Assembly: GCA_037576195.1 (NCBI GenBank)
Contig: CM075103.1
Span: forward strand, 7,378,001-7,442,000
DNA: 64,000 nt
Direction: 5' to 3'
From: Phytoseiulus persimilis
Lineage: Eukaryota > Arthropoda > Arachnida > Mesostigmata > Phytoseiidae
The translations under genes were made by a program, and so were the position numbers. Below, piece after piece: positions 1 through 9,935 of this stretch (its first letter is position 1; every line of letters starts with the position of its first letter). The notes beneath the pieces are model-generated. The model saw only the letters and a list, made by a program, of their open reading frames with translations. It ran no database searches and was not told where the DNA came from.

Positions 1-2617
1 TTTTCCCCGGCGGCCTCCACCGTCGTTCGGGGAAACGGTTCAGGCAGAACTGTCCCCTAATCGCAAAATTGAGTTTCGATCGAGGACGAAACTCCGACGA
101 TCTCAGGGGAGGAAAGCTTAACGCGAAGCCGCCCCGGAGAGTTCCGCGCCTGAGGTTAAGATTTCGACCGGCATTCGGCGCTGAAGTCAGATGTTGACGC
201 CGCTTTCGAGACCTTCACAAGGCGCCGGCGTGACTTCGGCCTGCAGGCAGCGGATTTGTGGATCCGCCACTGAGCAGGACCGCCACATACAGGCTGCGCG
301 AGCTCTCGGCGGAACACATTCGAAACGGCCAGCGCATCCGGCATATGCACATACGTTCGACTCATTGTCCGTAGTGACAGAGGTTTTGTCACGCCGTGTC
401 ATTTATTCATTTGATGACGGCGGTTCTGAGTGAGTTGAGAGATTTCAGCCGGCGCGCGGCCCGATGAACGGCAACCGAAAGAGCCACCAACGAACTCTGT
501 CATCATCGGCAACAACAATTGTGCTGAATGGCTGCCGGCTCCCGAGCCGACGGGCCCGTGGAGGGCCAGACCTGCGCGGGAGAATGGATGGGGCAAACAA
601 ACCTGAAATGAGGATCCAAACAGATAAAGCGACGCTCGTTCGCTCACTCGCAACAAATCTCGAGCAATCATCCAACACATCCTGTTGGAGATATTAAATT
701 ACGTATTTTATCGCTGCTCCTTCTGAACGCTGTCCTGCTGCCTTTACCCTACAAGGCCATTCCCCGGAACCTCTTCGTTCCGCGCTCTTTCAGCCAGGGG
801 TACCCCTGATTCACTTCCAATTCCCTCTCAGAACCAGATGAAGTTCACTTCGAGACCTGCCTCGTGAGCATTGGAAGTCATGACGCTGTACTTGACCGTT
901 ACATCAATGCTTCTCTCTCGGTTTCAGTGCGTCTCTTTGTTCCTTATTTATTTCGTTTCGTTTCGACCGTTCTCGAAAAGCATGGTTCCCGATACTGGGT
1001 TCGATCAGCTGAGGTCCCCCTCGAAGTCCTCCGGAGAGAAACTAGTCGTTCCGGCGTTTGAAAGGATCTAGGAGTCAATCGAACGCGCGGCCGGCTCGAA
1101 TCAAACATTAATCAATAACAATAAGCACGAGTATTCAGACCGGCTGCGGCGGCCGAACCTGAAGAGAATTCGGAGTGGGTGAAATGAGTGCCGATCATTC
1201 GAACGAGTGTCTGAATGAGCGGACAACATTGGCAGGGGAATAGTGATGGTGGCCGAGCAAGAAAAAAGGCACGCAGACAAAAGGTCCGTGAAAGAGAAAA
1301 TACGAAGAAGGGCGCGCGGGAGACGGCGGCGAAACAGGGAAAGGTTCAGCAAATCGTAGTTCCTTTTTACGATTGCCTCCGTCCGTCGCATCGTTGTGAA
1401 CTGGTGCAGGTGTCGAAATGTGTTCCTTTCGACTTTCCTCACTCCTAAGTCATTGTATTATTCGACCACAACCGAGGGCTGCGGCGCCAAACACATCTCG
1501 CCGCCCGTTGAGCGCCTAATAGCTTTTAAACATAGCGTGTCTTTCTTCAGTCCTTCTAAATTTCCTGGCGCGATGTGCCTGGTCGTGGCCGTCGTATTCT
1601 TTGACTTCTCTCGCGCGATGTCTCCGTTTCCTATCGCGCTTCTCGTTCCTGTCGGTCCTCCAACCGTAACGATCCCAGCCAACCTCTCCACTAGACTCGA
1701 CCTGGAGTGGCTGCCTGTCCACCCGCGGTCCAGGCCCGCGGACCCTCGAGTAAGTGGCTCCCCGTCACCCCCGCGGCCGCCGACACTTCTTTCAACTTCG
1801 CGCTCACTTTCGAGTGGTTCGCTGAAAAGGAAGGAGCTCTTCGCTTTGAGTCGCTTATTAGTCGCTTGCATGACAATTCCAGTCGAGTTCAAGTACGCCC
1901 CCAGTTTGAGGGTATCATGCCTCGAGTGCCTTGGCCAACTCTACTTTCTTTTTGAAAGGTGAAGGGGGAAAGGGGGGAGGGCAGGCGAGTTCCAGAAGGT
2001 CGGCCCCGGCTCGGCGCTCACAACCGCGACGAATACAGTGTTTTGTTCCATCAACATTCATTCAGTAGTTGTGTTTCTAGCCGCGGCAGCAATGCAGAGG
2101 AAGATCTCATATATCTATTTTAAGGATCGAGCCGAAAGAGGAGCCGAGACGAACCATTACGGAATTATAGTCGCTCGCATGCATGCACCAGGAGAAGGAG
2201 CGAAAGCTCGAAGACACACGAGCCACACACAGAAGAACACTCACAAAACATAATCGTGGTCGGTGAGCAGCACTTGGCACTCGGAGAATTCTTCACGAGC
2301 GATTTTTTTCATTCCATCGTGACCTGATGCTGCAGCCGCGCGCCGTCCCTTCTCGTTCCCCGAGAGCGATTCTTTAAATAGAGGGACTGTTGTAATATAC
2401 GACTTGACCTGGAACGACTGTAGCACGTCATCTAGCATACAACTCCGATTCGATTGACGTCCGCTTGAGCGATCCCGGTGATCATCTCTGGCTCAAGTCA
2501 AGTTCCAGGTCTACAGCTGATTGAGATACCAAATTTTCCAAACACTTCTCCGGAGGATTGAGGCTGGTTGGATTTTCTCTTCCGCGTCCACTTTCCGCTA
2601 TTCTGCTCGCTGTGTGA
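1..2617. other. No supported gene
   Basis: Both strands were read in all frames. Open frames are short, overlap one another on opposite strands and show no recognisable domain. The frame at 1396-1962 (about 188 codons) has no domain and an unremarkable composition. A lone GTAAGT at 1755 has no convincing exon upstream. I see nothing else beyond unique, mixed-composition sequence. Confidence 0.5.
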
Positions 2618-2687
2618 CTTTCTCTATCATTTCTCTCTCTTTCCCCATCACCCCCTCTCTCTCTTTCCCTATCTCTCTCTCTCTCTC
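2618..2687. repeat. Pyrimidine (CT) microsatellite-like tract
   Basis: About 70 nt almost entirely of C and T on the plus strand, with several uninterrupted CT runs, the longest ending at 2687. It is an impure CT repeat of the kind common in animal introns and promoters, where GA/CT tracts can bind GAGA-type factors. No function is shown here. Confidence 0.85.
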
Positions 2688-4632
2688 GAGTATCCTCATA
2701 AGACCCCAGAATGGTACCTCAGATCAGCCGCGGGGTGGGAGTGCTCGCCTATCCGGGTATCGGTTTCCGAAATCTGAGACGAGTTCAGATTATAACCGGG
2801 GAGCTAAAGGCTTGCGGGTTTCGTGTTATGGTCGGCGTTTTAGGTTTCCGGCATCATGTAACGCGGCCGCAGGTTCACGCGACCTTGTCCCAACGGTCGG
2901 CTCAGACCCGCTTATGCGTGGATAGACTTCCCGATTGTTCTCGTAATAAGAGTATCGAGTGTTGTTGGCCTCGTCAGCAGTGATACCTCCGATTCGTAAC
3001 AATGTATTGTGGTGCCGCCCTGGCGAGTCTCGCGTCTTGACTTTGACACTGGCTGCAGCGGATTAACGCGACAACTTCCGAGAGAGACGAAAAGGTTCCG
3101 TCGTTGAGGGTTGGTACCGGAGAGTTCTGCGAGACCACCCGAACATGGTGGAGCTGAAGTCTTCTGTGCGCTTCGCTAAATCGGTAGAACTTTTTGAGAC
3201 GATGAACGGAACGAAGAGAACGGTCACCGGATCGAGGAAAGACGGAGTGGGAGCAAAACGAACGTTAAGTAGAGTGTTGTGGTAAAATGTTGTGCCTTTC
3301 ACCCTCGAGTGGATTCACTTAATGGAGCAGCAGCAGTGACGGCTGCCTGGTTCAAGCCAACGAGTCGTTACGAACAGATCGCTGGGCTCTGAATCTAATT
3401 TTAGTCCGAGCATTGAAGGATTGAGAGCAGTCAGAGGGGAGAAACATTTCCGACATTTGACAAACTCTCGGACCGACAGAATGACTGAGCGACCGAGGGA
3501 GGATATGTCAGTGAGTTCTGAGCCGACCGAGCCCACCGTAAAGTAGTACAATGGCCGGAGCTCGGGGCTGCTACGAGGACTCAACGAGGACCTGGAGCAG
3601 ATCGGCTGCGAATCAACGGCGGGGAAGGAGCTCCACCATGGCTGGCTACGAAGGAGGGGATGTCGGGAACGGGCAGGAGCTGTGGAAGCCGGGGGAAGGA
3701 GATGGAAAAAGACGACAAGGAGCTTAATCTTGTTACCAAGTAGCGAAATTGAACATATACCGCGCAAGCAGCAATGCATTAGTTGTGAACGAAGTCGATG
3801 CACACGCCTTCTTTTCCTATGTGCTAGGCAGCCGCCGCCGCTACGACCCAATTGGAGGGCTAAAGGCTTTCTGGTTGCGAGCCCAGATTGATTTCCTGTC
3901 ACCGTGCGGTCGCTCGGTCGTTTTGTGGAGCTCCAAGCTGGAGAGAGGAAGAGAACGAAGACCTAATTTGCTCACGCGGCCCAACGGACGCGAGTGCCGT
4001 ACTCCGGAGCTAAGGTAGCTGGAGCCCCGCGATATTCACAGCGAGGACGCCACTGTAACGCATTCGCACAAGACTCGTGAGAGGGGAGCGATCGAGATGA
4101 GAGAACGGCGGAGAACTCATTCCTCGTCTCACGGAGACGCTCTAGATGAAGTTCGAACGGATGAGCATGGTTACTTTCCGGCAAGCTCGAGCGAGAATCC
4201 CTGCTCGTTATTCTCGTTCCATTACTTTTTTTTTTCTCGCTGCGTTCGCTCCTCTTTCTGATGAAAGAAATAGAGCGTCTCCCTCCTACTCCTCGCTACA
4301 TTATTGCACTGTTTCCCGGGGTTGAGTCCAGGTTTCCTGCAGCCACGGCTGTCTTTCAGCTTCTCGTCAGATCTGACTCTTGTTTTTTCTTCGCACCCAT
4401 ATCGTTTTCGTGTTTTTCTTTGCTCTTTCCGCACACCACTATATACCTAGCGTGGTTCTTGGCCGACCGAGAGTCCTGTCCGCTCGACGGGAAGGACGAA
4501 GCTTCTCGTAATAAGGGGATAGTTACCAAAAGGAAGAGGGATCGACGAGCACAGCAACGAACACCCTGCCAGTCGGGAGGATGAGGCAATCTCCTCCAGA
4601 TTGTCACTCCTGGTGTTTGTTGTTATTTCTAG
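2688..4632. other. No supported gene
   Basis: Mixed sequence. A minus-strand open frame of about 195 codons (3315-3902) has no ATG-anchored, domain-bearing product. A T9 run lies near 4225. A pyrimidine-rich stretch ending in TTTCTAG at 4626-4632 is a good 3-prime splice-site look-alike and leads into the exon candidate that follows. Confidence 0.45.
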
Positions 4633-4731
4633 GACCACACGCGCATCAGTGGCAGCAGCCGCTGCTGCAGCAACAGCGGTCGAAGCTTTACCAACCCTGA
4701 GCGCAGCTCCGCTAGCGTCACGCATGGCAAG
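4633..4731 (+). CDS. Candidate internal exon, unknown product
   Basis: A 99-nt stretch lies between a canonical acceptor (TTATTTCTAG, ending 4632) and a donor (GGCAAG/GTAACC, GT at 4732), exactly 33 codons in phase 0-0. In frame 1 about 80 percent of third positions are G or C; the translation begins DHTRISGSSRCCSNSG and is rich in Ser and Cys. The second plus frame is also open and encodes an alanine run, and a minus-strand frame is open too. Part of the composition comes from a short CAG/GCA-rich patch, which can keep several frames open by itself. No domain is recognised and no neighbouring exon was matched. It is a splice-consistent candidate only. Confidence 0.18.
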
Positions 4732-4825
4732 GTAACCTTCCGAGTGAAGTACTAGTGCATGAGCGTACGAAGTAAACCAATGTACTCTTTGTGATTTTCG
4801 GAGCTAGGATGTTCAGGCATAGATC

Positions 4826-4898
4826 ATTTCATACACCCCATCGATCCATAGGGATAGATGGGATGTATGAAATGTATCTATCCCTATGGATAGATGGG
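4826..4898. repeat. Two overlapping, mutually exclusive hairpins
   Basis: Hairpin 1 pairs 4826-4842 with 4857-4873: 17-bp arms with one mismatch and a 14-nt loop. Hairpin 2 pairs 4837-4859 with 4876-4898: 23-bp arms with one mismatch and a 16-nt loop. They share 4837-4842 and 4857-4859, so a single strand can form only one at a time. The unit is built from GATG/CATC and ATCC/GGAT words, suggesting a degenerate tetranucleotide repeat that became palindromic. No open frame or known RNA family fits. It may be a foldback-derived repeat. Confidence 0.85.
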
Positions 4899-4946
4899 AT
4901 GGATGAGTCTTTGATGGCTGAGCTTATCTGTTTTCTCGGCAATAAT

Positions 4947-5012
4947 GCATATTCCATCAATCTATCCACGCATCTGTCCATGGATTGATGGATGATGATC
5001 GATGAAATATGC
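4947..5012. repeat. Third hairpin of the ATCC/GATG-rich cluster
   Basis: GCATATT plus CATC at 4947-4958 is matched by GATG plus AATATGC at 5001-5012 (12-nt arms, one mismatch). Alternatively CCATCAATC (4954-4962) pairs with GATTGATGG (4983-4991). It lies about 50 nt after the overlapping hairpins and shares their GGATGGATG vocabulary. The word TCCATGGATT followed by ATGGATG recurs near 52391-52415, so the cluster may represent a dispersed repeat. Confidence 0.75.
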
Positions 5013-7449
5013 CCGAACTTCGCAGCTCTACTGATTTTGTTCTCATTGTTCGTGGGCTGGCCGCTGGAGGCATTCTAGGGGAGATCTTCTTTTCCGAAGC
5101 AAATCTGTGGGATTCGTCAACTTTGAGCTCAACGAACGTGTAATGAATTTGAGTTCTCATCAAACCCTGTCCGAAGTTTATGTCAGTGAGGTCTGATAGG
5201 CCGGCGAGGTCTGACGGAAATTACTGCTCGCACCCAGCAGACTTCGGAGGCTTTGGGCTACAGCAACGAGTTTCAAAATTGTCCGTTTGACTCAACGTGT
5301 GGAGAGAGCTCCGATCTCAGCGGGAGAGCTCATGGAAACATTTCCGCTGACTCACTTTTCGAACACTGTCCGCGGAAAGATTCTCTTTGGTGGAGCCGCG
5401 GCTCGTTGGAAGCTGAGCAGGTGATAACCGGGAATGAAATACACATAGAGAACGTTTCCAACTCGAATGTTAGCGTTCAGGCCTTCAAACCTGGCTCCCC
5501 AAGAGCACCCCCAGGCTGTGTTAATCGCTAAGGTCTTCCTTTCCTTTGATCCAGCCCACGCGTCGTTTTTTTCGAACATGAACATGCGTTTGAATCAGAA
5601 ACATAGAGAACCCAACCTGACCTGTCGATCGAATGCGGTCTCGCTCGGAACAATTCCCGCACATTTGTATCTTTTCTCTCGATAGCTCATTCGTAGCACC
5701 TCTGGAGAGGCCGAAGAGAAACAGTAGAAGGGCCGGAATGCTTGCTGGCTCGACGCACGGTTAGAACAGGGAGCGAAACTCGGAGAGGTGCAGGAATGAT
5801 CAACTCGCAGTTCACAAACACGTCAATGCCTGCCCTGACCCTATCCCGGGCGTTTCTGACATGCGCGAACTTTTCGCAGTCGGTTTGTAGCATCCGCTTG
5901 GCTTATGGGGAACCCGTCGTCGGGCCGAGCCCGAACCGCGTCGGGGATTTCAAGTCGGCTTCACGTCGAGACGCCGCTGATGACGATTGGGGCCCTGAGC
6001 GAATTCAGCTTGCGCCGCCGCTATCGCAGAGTTGTTTCTTCCATTTTCATTTTCTCCGCTGTTATCCCCTCGTTCCCCACCTGAAGACATCGTGATGAGC
6101 GAGAAGACGCTCCGCTTTACACACCTTCCGAGGGTTTCCACTGCTGTCCTGATGTCCCTGGCGTTGAAAATGTCCTTTTCGAGTGGGACGGTGTTGGTCG
6201 CGAGACCGCAGTCGGAATGGAGGAAGGCCGCCCGCTTCTTCGCTTCAATTCTTTTGTTGCTGACACCGCCGCCACCGCCGCCATGCATTTGACTTGTCTT
6301 GCCTGACACTGAAACTAATGGTTTCCTCTCTTAAAATATCCCAACACTCTTCGGCGTTCAACAGACATGAATCTTTCGGCCTTCTCAAGGGTTGGCCGGC
6401 GCGTCTGACGCCTGTCGGTATCTCGGTGGGCCGCCACGATCCAGGGCGCTCAATCTTTCAATGAAGACGGGTCATTAGGGTGGAATTCCGCCGAGCTCTA
6501 ATCTGGACAGTGCTCGGTCCGCCGAGATATCATCCCAGCCCGATACCGCGGATTCAAGCGGCTCGATTTCATGACTTTCCTCCGGCGGGAATGCTCCTCT
6601 CCTCCAATCGACTCAAGGGGTTGAGAGGGAGGCCGGTCGGTTTCCAGGCGGAACTGACGAACGCATCAGCTTGCTAACCAACCCGCAAGTTCGCTCCGAC
6701 GGAGCAACGTCGCGAGTTATCGACCGATCATCTAATGAACTGAACGACAGACCCAACGTCCACTCTGTCCGTCTGTGAGACAAACGGAAAGTTTGAATCG
6801 GTCCAGTGAAATCGTTCAGCCAAGGTGCTTGTTGCTAGATGCTGCTGAGCAGATATGAGACATAGACGAGCGGTACAATTATTTCTACAAATTATGGCAT
6901 GGCTAAGCTGTCGCAAACGATGTGTTGTGAGAATGTTGCCGGAGGTGCTCGGTTTCGCTCGAGCCAGCGCTCGATCCCGAGACACTAAATTTGGTCATTA
7001 TCGTACTGATTGGATGTGCGCGACATCAACACGACGACTTTTGGCCCGAAGGTGAACGCGCTCGCGGGACAGAACATTCTGCACCGCCGCTTCACGGGTC
7101 GCCGGTCTGCGTTGTCGTCGAAAGTGACTTCAGACACGTCAATCACGGAATGCAAGATCTGCCTTATCGATCACTGATTCTAGTCCGAATGCTTCTTCAT
7201 CGATTGCTCACTCTAGTCCACAAGGCTCTCGGCCGGGCGGTTAAGGTGGTCAGAGCGGGTCCGCGTGCACCGCTCCGGGGTGCCAGAAAATTCCTCGTTC
7301 GGAAATGGTTATTGGCTGAGAACGAAACGGCTCTTGTCACGCTAATTGAGTGTGAAGCGAGAGGAATAATGGGATCAGTCCGGCTTGTGCGCGAGTAAAC
7401 AATCGGCGCTCTTGTGTCCTGAAAATCCTGGAGTTATCAGGCCAAAGGG
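5013..7449. other. No supported gene
   Basis: Open frames here are short and overlapping, for example 5742-6095 plus and 5950-6309 minus, with no recognisable motif. The sequence is unique apart from a short CCGCCGCCACCGCCGCC patch near 6275. I see no transposon ends, RNA gene or promoter cluster. Confidence 0.45.
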
Positions 7450-7486
7450 GCGCAGCCCCCGAGGGCCTTCGGTGGGGGAGCGCAGC
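7450..7486. repeat. GC-rich hairpin flanked by GCGCAGC direct repeats
   Basis: GCGCAGC occurs at 7450-7456 and 7480-7486. Between them CCCCC (7456-7460) faces GGGGG (7474-7478), and CGA/TCG can add three pairs, giving a compact GC-rich stem. It stands out from surrounding sequence but has no matched terminator context or known RNA family. It could be a fragment of a repeat element. Confidence 0.5.
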
Positions 7487-7579
7487 AAAGTGAAGGGAGT
7501 GGCAGCGGAGGGGTGCAAAATAGCTGCAGGGAGCATTCGAATGTTACAATTGTCGACATCTTCGCTCTCTTGGATATCC

Positions 7580-7954
7580 TCAGAAGCAGTCGGAGCTTGT
7601 CAGGTGGGAGAGAGTTTGAGAGTCCATTTGACGAACATTCAGCTCAGGATCGGATTCGAGCCGTAACGGGAAGACACCATCGTTCGTCACCAATTCTATC
7701 ACGATCAGGGGGGAGTCGATTCCCGGAAGAAACGAGGCTGGGCGACGGTTTCGAAACGAGAACAAGACGTCATGGGAGGAGTGCTGCAGAAACCGCCGCG
7801 GAGCGCCGGCGCTGGGGTCCACGTTAAGGTTGACGTTGAGGCTTTGCTGGGAGGATCGGCTGAACCGTATCGTTCTCAAAAAGTCGCGAAGGAGCTCAGA
7901 CTCCGTCTGGGAATTTTCCGCCCCTGAAAATTTGTCGCCCTGGGCTACAGCCAT
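7580..7954 (-). CDS. ORF candidate, 124 codons, unknown product
   Basis: A minus-strand frame opens with a true ATG (at 7954) and runs 124 codons to TGA. Third-position GC is about 67 percent, above the roughly 52 percent background. The translation starts MAVAQGDKFSGAENSQTESE and is soluble-looking, with no signal peptide, membrane segment or recognised domain. Frames this long are expected about twenty times by chance in a window of this size and composition, so codon composition and the proper ATG are the only reasons to list it. No polyadenylation signal is evident just downstream. It could be a first exon, a small gene or noise. Confidence 0.18.
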   Translation of the reverse strand: MAVAQGDKFSGAENSQTESELLRDFLRTIRFSRSSQQSLNVNLNVDPSAGAPRRFLQHSSHDVLFSFRNRRPASFLPGIDSPLIVIELVTNDGVFPLRLESDPELNVRQMDSQTLSHLTSSDCF

Positions 7955-9013
7955 CTAAACCCTCATGGAAATCGAGTTTCCTCCCAGCAGAAGGTTCAGG
8001 ATCTAAAACGTAAGTAGTTCTTCTCAAAATTTGAAGCGAACGCCGTTCTGCCATAGCATGGGGGACACTCAAGCTATGGCGGACGAGAGAGAAAGAGAGT
8101 GGGCAGCAGACGAGGTCTGTGCGATGGCACAAGAACCCTCCAGAAGAAACACCCGTCAGGCTTCCGGGCCGAAATGAAGATCTGTGGGTTCGGCATTTTG
8201 AGAATGTTGTTGTAACGGTTCTTGCGGCAAAGAGCTCCACTGTCAGCTCCACAGCCGAGTGAAATCTGAGCTATGCAGGCTGAAACCAAGTTCCACCTCT
8301 CTGATTACGCTCATTTTCGCCGATTCCGTCCACCTGGACTCATGGTCGACGGCCGTTAGTATTAAATACTCTGTGTGGGTAAGAGGAACGAACTGTAACC
8401 AAACAGCCGAGGTAGATCAATAGGTCTGAACGCTCTACTGACGAACTGGGAAGCTGTCAACAACAGCTAGCGAGGATCAGCGCGGCGAGCAGTCGACGAC
8501 TCGCTCCTCTGAGTTGTCTTGCCTGCTCCCAACAGTTTTGCTTGATTCTTCTCTTTTTGGCCGTTCTCGGTCCTAAGCACCCCTTGGCCAAGCGGTCGGA
8601 TTCGGGAGGCGAGCGACCCGGCCGGCCCTCAGGCGAGCGGGCGATGGCTGGGCCGCAGGGCCTAAATCACTTCCAGGAACCGGTCGACTCCTTCCCCCCT
8701 CTCCCCCTCCCCCTCCGTCCAAGTTCATGGCCATTCGTCGTGGGTGTCGGCGGAGATGGCAGCAGCGCAGGGCCCAGCGCCCTCTAGAGTCGTTGTCCAC
8801 TTATTGCGAAATGTTGCTGCTGCCATGCAATCCACTCGCTCAGTGATGGTTGTAGTGTCGTTATCAGCACTGAGTCGGAGGCGACGACGACGTCAGCGAC
8901 AACGACAGCGGCGGCGCCCGCGACAACAGGCGGCGCTCAGTTGAGTGGACGCAACCACTTTCAGCCGAACGAGAGCATAGTGAATTATTCGCCAGAACCC
9001 ATGGATCACCGTC
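7955..9013. other. No supported gene; GC-rich 8.6-8.95 kb
   Basis: Mostly unique sequence. GTAAGTAG at 8006 resembles a donor but has no clear exon. From about 8590 to 8940 the DNA is GC-rich, with CCCCCTC and CGACGA-type runs that keep several frames open. A tRNA-like A-box word (TTGGCCAAGCGGTC, near 8584) has no B box downstream and was rejected as a tRNA. Confidence 0.45.
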
Positions 9014-9021
9014 ATCGAGAG
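9014..9021. repeat. hAT target-site duplication, left copy
   Basis: ATCGAGAG directly precedes the first base of the transposon and is repeated exactly at 9928-9935. Eight bases, with T at position 2 and A at position 7, fits the hAT preference nTnnnnAn. Confidence 0.92.
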
Positions 9022-9076
9022 CAGGGGCGTACCCAGCTTTTTTTTTCGGGGGGGGGGGGGGCAAGGATGTGATGAT

Positions 9077-9109
9077 GATGATCATTAGAGCTCCCATATG
9101 ACCGGACAT
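9077..9109 (+). repeat. hAT subterminal inverted repeat, left
   Basis: Thirty-three bases ending ...CTCCCATATGACCGGACAT. The inverted partner at 9831-9863 differs at two positions. Together with the outer termini it makes an inverted-repeat arm of roughly 90 bp, interrupted by the homopolymer runs and a less conserved spacer. Confidence 0.88.
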
Positions 9110-9169
9110 TTTTTTTGCGAAAAACGGACATTTTTTTTGCGAAAAACGGACATTTTTTTTGCGAAAAAC
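9104..9169 (+). repeat. 22-bp tandem repeat inside the hAT element
   Basis: Three exact copies of a 22-bp unit, GGACA followed by T8 and GCGAAAAAC, at 9104-9125, 9126-9147 and 9148-9169, then a decayed partial copy (TGACATTTTGC). The first copy overlaps the end of the subterminal inverted repeat, so the array may have grown from a subterminal GGACA motif. The right end has related but diverged AAAACCGGACA repeats at 9774-9812 instead. Confidence 0.93.
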
Positions 9170-9830
9170 TGACATTTTGCCTGAAACCGTGCAAGGAGGC
9201 GGACATGCAAATTTCGGCCTTTCTCCAGATAAATTGAGCATTTGAGAGTGTTGAATGAGCACCCCTTTTATCGGACTACCTTAGTTACGGTCACAGGCTT
9301 TTTATTCGTCAAAAAGTAGGTTCGCATAAACTGTATCGATAAGGGCCTCTTTGTGTTCGATCGTGACAAGCTATGTCTCCTGTCCGAAAAAAGGTTCTTG
9401 TACATGGAAAAGAAACGGGTCATCGACGTAGGGTTTCAGCGAGAGCTGTCCGCAGGTTTTACTTTTATCTTCGAGACGAACAATCTGATTTCCTCAAAAT
9501 TCCCATGAGGGTGGAATGCGGTGCTCAGAAATGTACCCAGCGTGTAATCACTGGCTCAGGGGGTTTCATATCGACGAGGCCGCCAGAGGGCATTACCTCC
9601 ATCGCTCCGCACATAAAGAGCGAGGATCGATATTCCGGCTGCTGGAAAACCGCTCTTCACTCATCCCCTTACAATCCCGGAATCATTTCGCGCTCTGTTG
9701 CCCGGAACCCATCGATTTTTTCGATGGGGAAATTCATTCAAAGTCATGGTTGGCCACTCGATCTGTGAGCCTGAAAACCGGACATTTACTCGGTTGCTCA
9801 AGAAAACCGGACAAACGGACGGAAAAGGAC

Positions 9831-9863
9831 ATGTCCGGTCATATGGGAGCTTTAGTGATCATC
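9831..9863 (-). repeat. hAT subterminal inverted repeat, right
   Basis: Reverse-complement partner of 9077-9109 (31 of 33 positions). It is preceded by several GGACA/CCGGACA words between 9774 and 9836. The outer right terminus follows after a 14-nt C run and ends at 9927. Confidence 0.88.
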
Positions 9864-9927
9864 GTCTCTAGATTTCCATGACGCATCATGGCCCCCTCGC
9901 CCCCCCCCCCCCCTGGGTACGCCACTG

Positions 9928-9935
9928 ATCGAGAG
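9928..9935. repeat. hAT target-site duplication, right copy
   Basis: ATCGAGAG directly follows the last transposon base and matches 9014-9021 exactly. The pre-insertion site can be read as GTC-ATCGAGAG-GTT. Confidence 0.92.

Larger units (their letters stand above)
9022..9927. mobile_element. Non-autonomous hAT-type DNA transposon, 906 bp
   Basis: The element starts CAGGGGCGTACCCAG and ends in the complement of CAGTGGCGTACCCAG, flanked by the 8-bp duplication ATCGAGAG. CA-starting termini of this form and 8-bp duplications are hallmarks of the hAT superfamily. The termini continue inward into 14-nt G/C runs (9048-9061 and 9900-9913), then a 33-nt subterminal inverted repeat (9077-9109 against 9831-9863, 31 of 33 identical). 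GGACA/TGTCC words are repeated on both inner flanks and are possible transposase-binding repeats. The longest internal frame (9373-9768, 131 codons) shows no transposase, zinc-finger or dimerisation motif. The element therefore appears non-autonomous and would need a transposase in trans. The exact duplication and good termini suggest relatively recent insertion. Confidence 0.92.

Noticed and set aside
8580-8600. tRNA A-box-like word
   Set aside because: No B box or acceptor-stem pairing within tRNA distance.
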